Assembly: GCA_038277395.1 (NCBI GenBank)
Contig: CM076191.1
Span: 99,559,588-99,623,587 of the forward strand
Reading direction: 5' to 3'
Source of the DNA: Dryocosmus kuriphilus
Taxonomy: Eukaryota; Arthropoda; Insecta; Hymenoptera; Cynipidae
DNA: 64,000 bases
Positions 45,108 to 54,929 of this stretch are shown piece by piece. The number at the start of each line of letters is the position of its first letter. The first letter of the stretch is position 1. Position numbers and translations under genes: made by a program. The notes beneath the pieces were generated by a model. It had not been told where the DNA came from. It saw only the letters and a program-made list of their open reading frames with translations, and made no database searches.

Positions 45108-46086
45108 TGCATGTTTTCCTTCTTCTGTGTTGGTTTCCGTTCCATTGGTTGTGTAAATGATTTTTGGGGTGCTACAGGTTTCTTGAAACTTCCTTGTCTC
45201 CTTTGTTCTAATCTGTTTCTCTTTCTTTCTTTATCGTAATACGTTTTTTCTTTCTCGAGAGTTTTTTGGTAAGCCTCGTTTAAGTTACTTGGGCTCAAAC
45301 TTGCCACTTCAGCTTTTATCTCTGTGCGCAGACAATCTATGAATTTATTTACTGCTGTGAGAGATTCCTTTCTCCTTTCGAATTCTCTAAACTCGGCAGG
45401 TTCTAAATCGATCGCTTTCTGAATTTGCCTGTTGATTTCTTCATAGCGTCTTATAAACGCCTCGCCCTTTTCATACCTCATCTGGCACATTGATGCCCGT
45501 TCTTCCTGTAGTTGGGATAAACTTTTTCCCAATCTTCCGAATGCCAGTCGTAGTGCATTCTTGATTTGTGAATAGTTGAATTCAATCACTCTGGAGACCA
45601 CAGCATGGGCTTCCCCTTTAAATTTTTTTGCTTTGCAGCCGCGCAATAATTTATCAATCATTGCTGATTCTACTATCTCATTGTCTCCCTCTATCTGGCT
45701 TATTGCATATCTTAGATCCTCCAAAAAGGATTCAACGTCGGTAGAACCGTCGTATTCTCCTATGTCCTCCAATATCTCCTTTACCTTTTTTTTTGCTCGG
45801 AAGTAAGTTTTAATCCTGCATCCAATGGCATTGGTGCTGATGGTGTAAATGGAGGTGGTGCTGGTGGTCCTCCTAGACTTAGTTTCGCTAGATTTTGCTC
45901 AGCTTCCTTAAGTTTCATTTTCATTTCATAGTATTGACGTTTTAAATGTGTATGAGGAAAATATGTATTATTTTCTACCGTTTCGTAGAAATTTACCGAC
46001 GTACAGGACGTGCCGTGTTGAGAATTTTCTGTTTCAGTACTTTCGCTTGATGTTTCGAAATTCTCAGTTTTTCTTCCTTCATACAT
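44855..46086 (-). pseudogene. gag: Gypsy gag, frameshifted near its N-terminus
   Basis: Two frames: 46086-45781 (101 codons, acidic then Pro-rich) and 45772-44855 (305 codons). The second has a helical capsid-like region and a single CCHC zinc knuckle (CNFCKKVGHTESQC, CX2CX4HX4C), then an acidic tail overlapping pol. The two parts are separated by a one-base difference at an A9 run on the coding strand (about 45787-45795); a tenth A would join them. Gag forms the particle and packages RNA. The gene is not translatable as one protein in the sequence given. Confidence 0.88.
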
Positions 46087-47253
46087 CTACTGCGTTTAGG
46101 CTATTAAAGCTTTTGGAATTTTCTCAACTGCGTGTTTCGTAGCTCAGGGACTCTGGGTGTGTCTTCGAACTCAGAGGCAGTAAGAAAAAGAAAATAAATT
46201 AAAAAATCGCGTATTTCAATTTCTATATTCAATTTGAATTTAGGGCAATGTAACAAATTTTATTATTTTAACATTGTTCAATTTTAGTTACCATTATTAC
46301 TATCGGAAGCAGCGAAAGCATTGCTGGCTTCGTCATTGTCTTGGTTTTTATAGAGAATTTCTCTCTTTACGATTTGTATGTACGATTTGTTTTGGGAATT
46401 TGCTAGAAATACTTTTCTCTTTTCTTTCTAGACTTTGGACACTAAGGATCAAAGACTGTTCCCGCAAAAAATGTTGCACGACCAGCTTATTTTGCCTTTT
46501 GTCTTTCGAGATAATATAAGAATGAAACAAATTCTGCCCCACCAGAGAGTAAATGTTTCTGCTTGAACTGCTTAAGGTATTTACTCAGTTTTTCTCTCTG
46601 TCTCCTTCCTCAGACAGCTAAGGGGTCTTAAACTTATGCACCGTTCTTGAGTATTATCAAAAGACTTACTTTTTTTGAAGGGGGGTATCCGAAGTTCTCG
46701 ATGGTCTTGTAGATAGAAGTTCTCGAAGTTCTAGAAGTCTTCGAAGTCTTTGAAGTTCTCGAAGTTCCAGAAGTTGTACAAATCTTTTGTGATCTTCTTA
46801 AGATTCTTGAAGTTGTCCTTGAAGTTCTTGAAGTTGTCTTCGAAGTTCTTGAAGTTGTTGGAGTTGTCCGTCTACTTCAGGTGTGGAATTCTCAGGAAAC
46901 TTCGTGGATGCCTCCATATGATTTCAGATTTCTCTGTTTCTTTTAACTCGACGTCGTCCTTCAGGGTTTTAGAAGCGAAGAGTCGTAAAGTTCCTTTTTA
47001 TTTGCAAAGGATGGTCCAGGATTTCCAGGATATTTTCTTCCAGCTCAAGGGTCTGATGAGATGAAATACTTCCTCCAATAATTCCTTTTTCCGGGTCTTG
47101 GAATTTAGATTATTGTTTCGAGGATCCTCTTGGAATATTTCTCCAGGTCCTTTTTCTTTTTCTTCTACTTCACGGGTCTTGTAAAGTGGAATACTTCCTC
47201 CAGCAATTTCGTCCTTCAGGGTCTTAGAAGTTTGAACTGCTGCGTTGAGGTAT
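46087..47253 (-). other. Gypsy 5' leader with GAAGTTCTTG-type minisatellite
   Basis: About 1.2 kb lies between the primer-binding site and gag. At 46690-46870 it holds a run of imperfect 9-18 bp repeats of GAAGTTCT(C/T)GAAGTT type. A longer diverged direct repeat is also present (compare 'gtctgatgagatgaaatact' at 47050 with 'gtcttgtaaagtggaatact' at 47173). The small frames inside are chance frames. A long leader is normal for the group, but such a repeat is not a general feature. Confidence 0.7.
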
Positions 47254-47269
47254 CCTGGCAGGATCGCCA
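47254..47269 (-). promoter_or_regulatory. Candidate primer-binding site
   Basis: Minus-strand TGGCGATCCTGCCAGG starts about 4 nt inside the 5' LTR end. The TGG start matches the CCA tail of a tRNA primer. I did not assign the tRNA. Confidence 0.7.
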
Positions 47270-47273
47270 AATG

Positions 47274-47491
47274 TGTGGTCCAAAAATTACGAACTTTTTC
47301 TTTTTAAAAATGTTTTTATTCTGGCTGCGCCAGTACCATGGTTGTTACATTGAATAATTACGTTGAATACGGTAAACAAAAAGTAGACGTGTACAGAGTC
47401 TAAATGCGTATTGAGCCAGTCATGAGACCAGTGGCTCTTTATATACATTTTATGTCGTCATAACGTCGTAATAATATGCTTTCACTCGACA
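47274..47491 (-). repeat. Gypsy 5' LTR
   Basis: 218 bp, TG...CA on the plus strand, about 98% identical to the 3' LTR at 31056-31273. Confidence 0.95.
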
Positions 47492-47970
47492 ATATAAAGA
47501 AAACCACTTTTCAGCAAAACTGTGCAAGATATGGGAAAATATTAACAAGCAGAATTGTTCACCTTGCAAAGAGCTACAAAATTTATTTATAAGACTCATC
47601 GTTTTACTTTTATGAATCGAAATCCTCTATTGTGAAAATTTGGAAAATCACTAAAAAACTTTACCAATCTACAATGTGTTTTAAAAAAATGTAATTGTCG
47701 AGCGCGAAGCGCGAGTCTCATGATGAGAATGTATTCCTTAAGGGCGATAGAGCCTTAAGTAAAATAGTTCCTTTTGTAATTTTTAATTTAAAGGTTTATA
47801 CGATCCATAAACACCGAGCGCGTACAGCGCAAGTCAAATGTCGAGCGCGAAGCGCGAGTACCAACAGACACGCGCCCTAGGCGCGCTCATAATTCGCGCG
47901 AAGCGCGCGATGAGAATGTGCCCGCGAAGCGCGCGATGAGAATGTGCCCGCGAAGCGGGCAGATTTTTTT
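47492..47970 (-). repeat. HINE-like repeat, part 2 (continuation from 31055)
   Basis: It resumes at ATATAAAGAAAACCAC and runs through the palindrome cluster (47695-47900). It ends in a doubled 'gcgcgatgagaatgtgcccg' unit, a CCCGCGAAGCGGG hairpin and a T-run. The doubled terminal unit is unique to this copy. Confidence 0.75.
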
Positions 47971-47984
47971 ACTTGTTCTCGTCA

Positions 47985-49218
47985 TTTTTACATTCTCATC
48001 AGAGAAGGTATTAGATTTATGTCAAATTTGACCCCCCCCCCCCCCCCCCCCCGCCCAGTTTTCATCAAATCTCTACGTTTTGAGATCCCCTGAGTCAGAA
48101 AAAAACGGTTTTTACGACGGTGTTTGTCTGTTGTTGTCGTTGTCGTCGTCTGTGGTCGCAATAACTTTCGAAGGACTCATAGGATTGGATTGTGCTTTGG
48201 CACGCTTATTTAAGGCGTAAAAAGAAAGGACGAGTTCGTTAACCAGCGGTTTTTGACCAGTGGTTATGGTTTTATCCAACAAAAACGGTTTTCACAAAAT
48301 CAAAAAATCAATTTTCCGGCTAAACTATGCAAGACACAAAGAAACTATGCAGAATAAAATTGTTCACCTCAAAAAAATCAACAAATTTTGTATTAACCAT
48401 TTTTTTATTCAATGCACGGTTTTTGTTTTAATCGAGAAAACGTTATTAGAAACCAAAAACTGTAGTTTTTTGACAAAATATTCAAGATACGAAAAAAATG
48501 ATAATAAACAAAGCTTTTCAGCTCGAACATATCTACAAATTTTGTATTAACTATTTTTCTATAAAATCCATGGTTTTTGTTTTAATAGAGAAAACGTTAT
48601 TAAAAATAAGAAATTCAAATTTTCCGCCAAACTATACAAGATACGAAAAAAATGATACTAAACAAAGTTGTTTACCTCAAAAAGATCTACAAATTTTCTT
48701 GCTATCATTTTTTTGAACAGACGCGTAGTTTTTGAGTTATTCGTGAAATATATTATGAAATATAAAGAAAACCACTTTTCAGCAAAACTATGCAAGATAT
48801 GAGAAAATATTAACAAGCAGAATTGTTCACCTTGGAAAGAGCTACAAAATTTATTGATAAGACTCATCGTTTTACTTTTAAGAATCGAAATCCTGCATTG
48901 TGAAAATTTGGAAAATCACAAAAAAACTTTACCAATCTACAATGTGTTTTAAAAAAATGTAATTATCGAGCGCGAAGCGCGAGTGTCATGATGAGAATGT
49001 ATTCCTTAAGGTCGATAGAGCCTTAAGTAAAATAATTTTTTTTTTTGTAATTTTTAATGTAAAGGTTTATACGATCCATAAACACCAAGCGCGTAGCGCG
49101 AGGTAAATAACCTATCGAGCGCGAAGCGCGAGTGTCAACAGACGCGCGCCTTAAGCGCGCTCATACTTCGCGCGAAACGCGACATGAGAATCTGCCCCCG
49201 AAGCGGGCAGATTTTTTA
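47985..49218 (-). repeat. HINE-like repeat, near full-length copy
   Basis: It follows the previous copy after about 15 bp, head to tail. A C21 tract (48032-48052) replaces the usual 'tttcgcgg' segment. It includes a GTTGTCGTTGTCGTCG block (about 48133-48150), central repeats, the palindrome cluster (48965-49190) and the terminal hairpin with T-run. Confidence 0.7.
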
Positions 49219-51362
49219 ACTTTAAATACTCTTCACGTTTCATAATTTACTATATTAACCTAAATTAACTTAAATATTAACTAACAAGAGGAAGAAAAAT
49301 AACATTAACATAACATACAATAACACAGAAATAACATTTTCGTCATGTGAATAAATATTTTAAAATGAGAATGTAAACACAAAACTATGTTTTGAATAGG
49401 ATATGAAAAAGAAATTGTAAAAGTAAATTACCAAAAAATTCAGCACAATAATAACATTTAACGATGTTAAATTTATTTTGACGGCAATTGCAATTGCAAT
49501 TAGAAATAAATTTTCATGGAAAATAAAGACGTTTTTCTCGAAACTGGCCAAATATTGCGATCTAGAAATTTCACAATTTTAGTTTGAGGTTCTGCTCTTT
49601 CTTTACTGCAATTATTAATCGAAATGAAAGCACACTACCTGGCCTTCCCCTTACCTTATTTCATTATTTACAAATAATCGTCTGAAAAAATACATACTAT
49701 AATGTAATAAATAAGGTATTATATGAACATAAATCTTTATATGTAACTTTTTAATTACCTCAATTTTAGATTCCAAGGTTTGTCGACAGTTTTTTTAACA
49801 TGGTTTCTAAGTTTGGGGAAAAAATTAAAATACTGTTTTTCCAATTTTCAAAAATGTATTCACGTTTTTGCAAAAATAAGACATAAGGGAAAAATAAATA
49901 TTAATTTTTTAAAGTATTACTGGCATTTTTTACATACATGAAATACTTTTAAAGTATTGCACCCAACCCTCCTAACAAATATTTTTCGATATACATATAC
50001 ATATTTCCGTGCGATAAAAGAGTTGTAAATTTCTACCCCCAATTCACCCTAATTATTTTCACTTCTCTAACATTATATATTTCAAGGCCCTGATATTTTA
50101 ATTTCTTTTATAAGTCAGTTTTAAAGAAACAATCGTTACATTTACGTGAAATACCGATTTTTCCAATAAATTTACCGAATCGAAAAACAGAGCTCAATAT
50201 AACAAATGAAGAAATTATACTTACAATTAATCATGATTCAAATTCCTTTTTAACGTCCAAAATTTAACTGTGACGCACGAAAAATTCTAGTTCAAATATA
50301 TTTAACCAGAATGCTAGTTAACTTAACCAGGTTTTTTTTTTAGTGAATTAGCAAATTCTTAGAAATTAAAAAAAATATATTTAACTGCAATAGTAAAGAA
50401 CGAACACACTTAGACAATCACAAAAATATCATTCGTTTTGGAAATTACGCAAATACGAGCGAGAAGTCACGGATGAAATAATATTCCTAAGAAATAGGCC
50501 TACCAAAAGAAACTCACTTTTTGCAATATTGTTGCAAATATTAATATAAGGTTGTAACATTATGTTTTCGCAAAGCAAAGCGAAATACTAGAAAAGTCAA
50601 GAAAAAAAAATTAATTCTTCTTTAGAATATTTACAAATATGTTTTTTTCTTTTAGTTTCATATCTTGCTTTGTTTATGAAATCATTAATATTCTTGTAAT
50701 GTATATATTCAATTGAAAGGAACTGTGTAATTTTTATAAAAAAAAAATATAAATAAAGAAACTACTTTTTAATTATTTAAATTTTTATTCAATTTATTTC
50801 AGCAAAGTACAATTATTCTTTTTTTTTTTGTTTTTGAGTCTTTTTTCTGAGTATAATTATACAAAATTTAATACCTGTGTTTGCTGGATATGTAAATTAA
50901 ATTAATATTTCAAACTATTTTCTATGATTATAATTTCGCTCTTTTCTAATTATGCCATTTTAATAAAAAAATAATATAATTCATAAATAATGTACAGTGC
51001 ATGCATATAAATTGATAATGCCTATACAATGTAATCATTATTATATATAATAAATATTGAAGACCAACTATAACTTGTAGACATGAATTTTGTATTAAAT
51101 ATTTAATATTCTGGTAGTAAATAAACGTGCAGTATACAGTTTGTGCTAATCTGGTGCTAATGGTAACTGCTCGAGTAGAAACTAGGATGGTAAATCATTT
51201 TTGTAAATTCCAACTTTCATCAGTTACCGACGCGCAACGTGCACCTTCAAAGTAACTCTTAGGGGCATCCGCCAAGAGGGCGCATTTATCAGCGCAAGTT
51301 TTTCACATTCTCTTATTCCATTAGTTTGCTAATCTCCCTACTCTGCTCCCTACTAATCTCTG
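49219..51362. other. Non-coding AT-rich stretch
   Basis: No gene supported. The longest frame (49360-49551, minus) is hydrophobic low-complexity without a domain. Confidence 0.5.
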
Positions 51363-51369
51363 GTTATAC

Positions 51370-52007
51370 TAGGGTACTAAATTAGGTGGGAATATGCAAC
51401 CGACATTTTGTGTCTTAGAAGCATACGCGGGAAATGCTTGTGATATACACATGTGATTATTTGTGTGGAATGAGAACTAAAAGTGGCACAAAATGCATGG
51501 TTTACAGCTCTACGTTGAAAACACAGTACCAAAGATAGATTTTTTCTATATTGTTTCTCTCTTGACCCATAAAGGTTTTAAAATGTGTATAAGCTCTTAG
51601 CAATAGAAGTTTGGAAATCAACTTTTAATTTGAGATTATGTTAGGAACGTATGAATTATTTATCATCAAAGTAACTTAATTTAATTACCTGAATGGCAGC
51701 TTTTATGAAATCGAGTTATTTGATTGCTCTAGAGCAGTTTTCGAGAAAATTAAAAAGATATAAGTTTGAAGTGAAAAGTGAGGTTAGAAGCTCATTTATC
51801 TGTTTATATATCTCACACGAAAGTTTATATTTAAGGTATAGTAATGAAGAAAACCGTTTATATGAAAGATACATAATGTTTGTTTGCAAAGAATAGTTCA
51901 ATTTATTAGTTTTTTTACAATTATTTGTAATGCTTTACCCTTTTTTAAATTCGCGGGGACCCAAAATGGCGGCCTTGCATATTCCCATCTAATTTTTTAG
52001 TACCCTA
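51370..52007. mobile_element. 638 bp TIR element with 7 bp target duplication
   Basis: Target duplication GTTATAC at 51363-51369 and 52008-52014. The TIRs begin TAGGGTACTAAA and continue imperfectly for about 40 bp ('ggtgggaatatgcaaccgac' at the left against 'gatgggaatatgcaaggccg' read inward from the right). No transposase; the 67-codon frame at 51693-51896 has no recognised domain. Superfamily unassigned. Confidence 0.75.
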
Positions 52008-52154
52008 GTTATACAGGTATACCGACAAAAACGTGTACATTTCTAGCTAGTTCCAAGGTGCACCTGACTAGGTAGCGCTCGAATCACTGTAAATGTGCCT
52101 AACTTGGCCTGACCAAGAAATCCTACAGCATCGGAAGGGACATCGGAACAAAAA

Positions 52155-52222
52155 TATCGATATATCGAAAAGTTAATAATATCGATATTTGAAAAAATCG
52201 ATATCTAAAGAAAATATCGATA
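52155..52222 (+). promoter_or_regulatory. Cluster of TATCGATA motifs
   Basis: TATCGATA, the DNA-replication-related element bound by DREF in Drosophila, occurs at 52155, 52180 and 52215, with a near match AATCGATA near 52197. It is palindromic and AT-rich, so chance or a simple repeat is possible. No gene start follows closely. Confidence 0.35.
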
Positions 52223-52477
52223 TATCGTATAAAATATCGCCCTTGTATTTAGGAATTAGAAAGACGTTGATTTAAAAGTTAAGAACTTAAGACGTTGATA
52301 TTTTTGCGTCATGGTGAAATATCCCAACAATATAGAAATTAAACAATTTCTTTTAAAAGTAGATAATTATTTCACGCATTATTTTTTTATATTATGCGTC
52401 GTAATAAGAAAGAGAGAGGATAAATAGGGCTTTTTGAATAATTTTTATGAACAAGTGTCCTCCACCTGCTTCCACTC

Positions 52478-52830
52478 TTGCCCAGTCGGCATGTAAGCTT
52501 TCAGAAATACTTCAGAAATCTTTCAAATGAAATCTTACACCTTCCTGTAATCTTACTGAAAGCTTTCAGAGAGCTTTCAGAAAGATTTCTGAAATCTCTA
52601 AATGTCCGCCTATTCCCCCAGATAACAAAAAAAATGAGAGCAATATGCGACGCATTACGCACGCACGCAGTGGGATTAACACGCACAGTATGACCTCACC
52701 AACGCAGATAGATGCGTCAACAATTGAGACGCATATCGCTCGCTTGTCATTACGTGACACGCATATCGCTCGCATATCGCTGGCATGTCATGAGTCATTC
52801 AGTCAGACGCATATTGCTCGCAACTCGTGA
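52478..52830. repeat. Small inverted and direct repeats
   Basis: 52495-52600 contains complementary 'aagctttcagaaa'/'tttctgaaa'-type modules. 52728-52825 contains three to four copies of a GACGCATATCGCTCGC-like unit. No gene. Confidence 0.5.
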
Positions 52831-53007
52831 TTGTTTATTATTACCATTAAGTACCATTATTTTTTTTGGACATTTTATTTAATGAAAAAGAGGAAAGAAT
52901 TATATTTTATTAAAATTTTATTCTGCAAATGTCATAAAATTTAATAATTACAAATTGCTACATGCAGGGCCTCGCAATCATGGATCCGAAAACAAAGTTC
53001 ACCTAGG

Positions 53008-53166
53008 GAGCGTCCATTAATTACGTAATGGTCATTTTTGGAATTTGAGACCCCCCCCCCCCCCCCCCCCCCCCTTCGTAAGAGATTTTCTATAGTAAAT
53101 AGACGTAACTTTAACGTGGCCGTAAGATTTGGCTACCCCAACCCCTTACGTAACTAATGCACGCTC
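53008..53166. mobile_element. Short MITE with GAGCGTCCATTAATTACGTAA ends
   Basis: 159 bp. The left end GAGCGTCCATTAATTACGTA pairs with the right end, read inward GAGCGTGCATTAGTTACGTA. The interior includes a C24 tract (53051-53074). No convincing target duplication was found. Confidence 0.65.
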
Positions 53167-54027
53167 TCCTACCAACGAAGATTTCAAGTCCATTAAAATT
53201 TGAAGTTGTAAACGTATTTGAAAGATCATCTCGACGTACATTTTTATTTCATAACCTAAAGCAGGAGCCCTCTAAAAATCGAGGTCTGCGGGCCACGCGT
53301 CTCTCAATTAGCAACATTTACCTTTACAAAAATAAGTTATCCCTACCCTTAAAGGAAACTCCCATTTTTAAAAATTCGAATCAACCCATTGTGTAAAAAC
53401 TACATACACACATAATTTTCACAAAATATGAGATATGCAGTCTAAAATTCATTACCACTGTGATTTAAAAACTTAAAATTAAATTTTGATGAAAAAAAGA
53501 TGATGTGTATAAACAAATTCTGACCTATGCAATACAACTAATTTGTTCTATCTGAGATTTTGAATCCGCTAAAATTAAATATCAAATAAAGTTGCATATA
53601 CGTATAAAATGTGCAATAATTAAGTTCATCAGCGTAGATCGTAGCCCACCGTGTATAAAACAATGAGGATCACTTAGTCTAAGGAGTCTTAAAATATTCT
53701 TTTCAATATCATGTACTTCACACGAGAGTAATATTCAGGGTGGTCACAAGATTCAATTTTTTCATTTCTCTGACATTTCCCTGGCTTTCAGACAAATTTC
53801 CCTGAGAAAACCGTATTAAAAATGCGAACAAATTTTCAGTAATAATAATATTGAAATTTTTTTTAAATTTCGTATAATATCACTTTCAATGTTCTGAAAT
53901 TTAAAATCAGTTAACAACACTTAAAATTCGTGAAAATCTCTCAATTTTACGACAAGCTTGGAAATCTCTTTAAATTCCTTGAAAATATTTTAAAATCCAC
54001 GAGAATATTTATAATCCCTTAAATGTT
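53167..54027. other. Non-coding stretch
   Basis: AT-rich with no supportable gene; the 79-codon frame at 53157-53396 has no recognisable domain. Confidence 0.45.
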
Positions 54028-54302
54028 TTAAAAACTCTTCCATGTTTCCAGGCCACCCTGAATATTCCTCCAGGCAAGCCCGTATCGCTGCTTGCAATGC
54101 TTGTTGTCTCTCTTTGCGCGGTGAATCATAGTGTTAGTGTTACAAAAATTGCGTCGTAATAAGGCAAAACATCTTTCGCCAAACTTAAGCAAGCAGTGTA
54201 CCAGTGAAGAATAATATCCTCCAGGCAATTTGGATGTCGGGCGTGTCCCCATACAGCAGATACCATCAGTCTCTTCCCTCGAACAGTCGGCATCGTTTCC
54301 AA
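54028..54302 (-). pseudogene. Unknown coding-like segment, duplicate 1
   Basis: A minus-strand open segment (CCMGTRPTSKLPGGYYSSL, then HCLLKFGERCFALLRRNF) strongly resembles 54607-54912. In transcript direction it is preceded by a good acceptor-like TTTCTTTTTCCAG (about 54303-54315), so it may be an exon or exon relic. I do not recognise the protein. Conservation between duplicates is at DNA level (roughly 90% by eye) with small indels that change frame, so it cannot be proven which frame, if any, is real. Confidence 0.4.
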
Positions 54303-54606
54303 ACCTGGAAAAAGAAAAGTGTTTAAGTGTTAAAACAGAAAATGTAAAGGAAACTTTTGAAACATCCTTTCGCTATAAATTCTCTATGCTTACGGACTAG
54401 CGACTCGGTGCTAGCGGATGTCTTATGAACAGATCCTTCTGAGAATTGGAATATCTGAAGAGTACGCAACCAATGAGAAATGTGCTGACGAGAAAAGCCA
54501 GAACGTAAGGAGACTGAGGTAACCTAAAAAATTTAATGATATTTTTTAGGAGACATTTTTTAATCTGAGCTGAAGACTAGGAATTTTAAGAAAAGATACT
54601 AACTTG

Positions 54607-54912
54607 TTATAGAGAGCATATCTTGCGGGCAGAGTACAGAGGAATGGGTATATCAAATATCCACCCTGAATATTCCTCCCAGGTAAGCCCGTATCGCTGC
54701 TGGTAACGCTTGCTGTCTCTCTTTGTGCGGTGAATCATAGTAATAGTGTTACAAAAATTGCGTCGTAATAAGGCAAAACATCTTTCTCCTAACTTAAGCA
54801 AGCAGTGGATCAGTGAAGAATAATATCTCCCAGGCAATTTGGATGACGGACGTGTCCCCATACAGCAGATGCCAGCAAACTCTTCCCTCGAACAGCCGGC
54901 ATCGTTTCCCAA
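54607..54912 (-). pseudogene. Unknown coding-like segment, duplicate 2
   Basis: A homologue of 54028-54302 about 610 bp away in the same orientation (CCMGTRPSSKLPGRYYSSL). The acceptor-like polypyrimidine signal seen upstream of duplicate 1 is degraded here. It is open over 101 codons. It is possibly a tandemly duplicated exon or a diverged short repeat; no family recognised. Confidence 0.4.
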
Positions 54913-54929
54913 AAACGAAAAAAGGAATT

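Larger units (their letters stand above)
31056..47491 (-). mobile_element. Ty3/Gypsy errantivirus-type retroelement with env, nested with hAT and pogo insertions
   Basis: The element lies on the minus strand, bounded by 218 bp LTRs (31056-31273 and 47274-47491) and a 4 bp ATAT target duplication (31052-31055 / 47492-47495). Order in element direction: 5' LTR, primer-binding site, long leader, gag, protease, RT, RNase H, integrase, env, polypurine tract, 3' LTR. Removing the hAT (34388-39462) and pogo (39562-42415) insertions leaves about 8.5 kb, the normal size for such elements. The LTRs differ at about four positions, so insertion is not ancient. All three ORF regions are nevertheless broken. 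Confidence 0.95.

Noticed and set aside
47955..47970. Hairpin plus T-run read as a bacterial intrinsic terminator
   Set aside because: The same structure ends every copy of a eukaryotic interspersed repeat; it fits a rolling-circle element 3' hairpin better.
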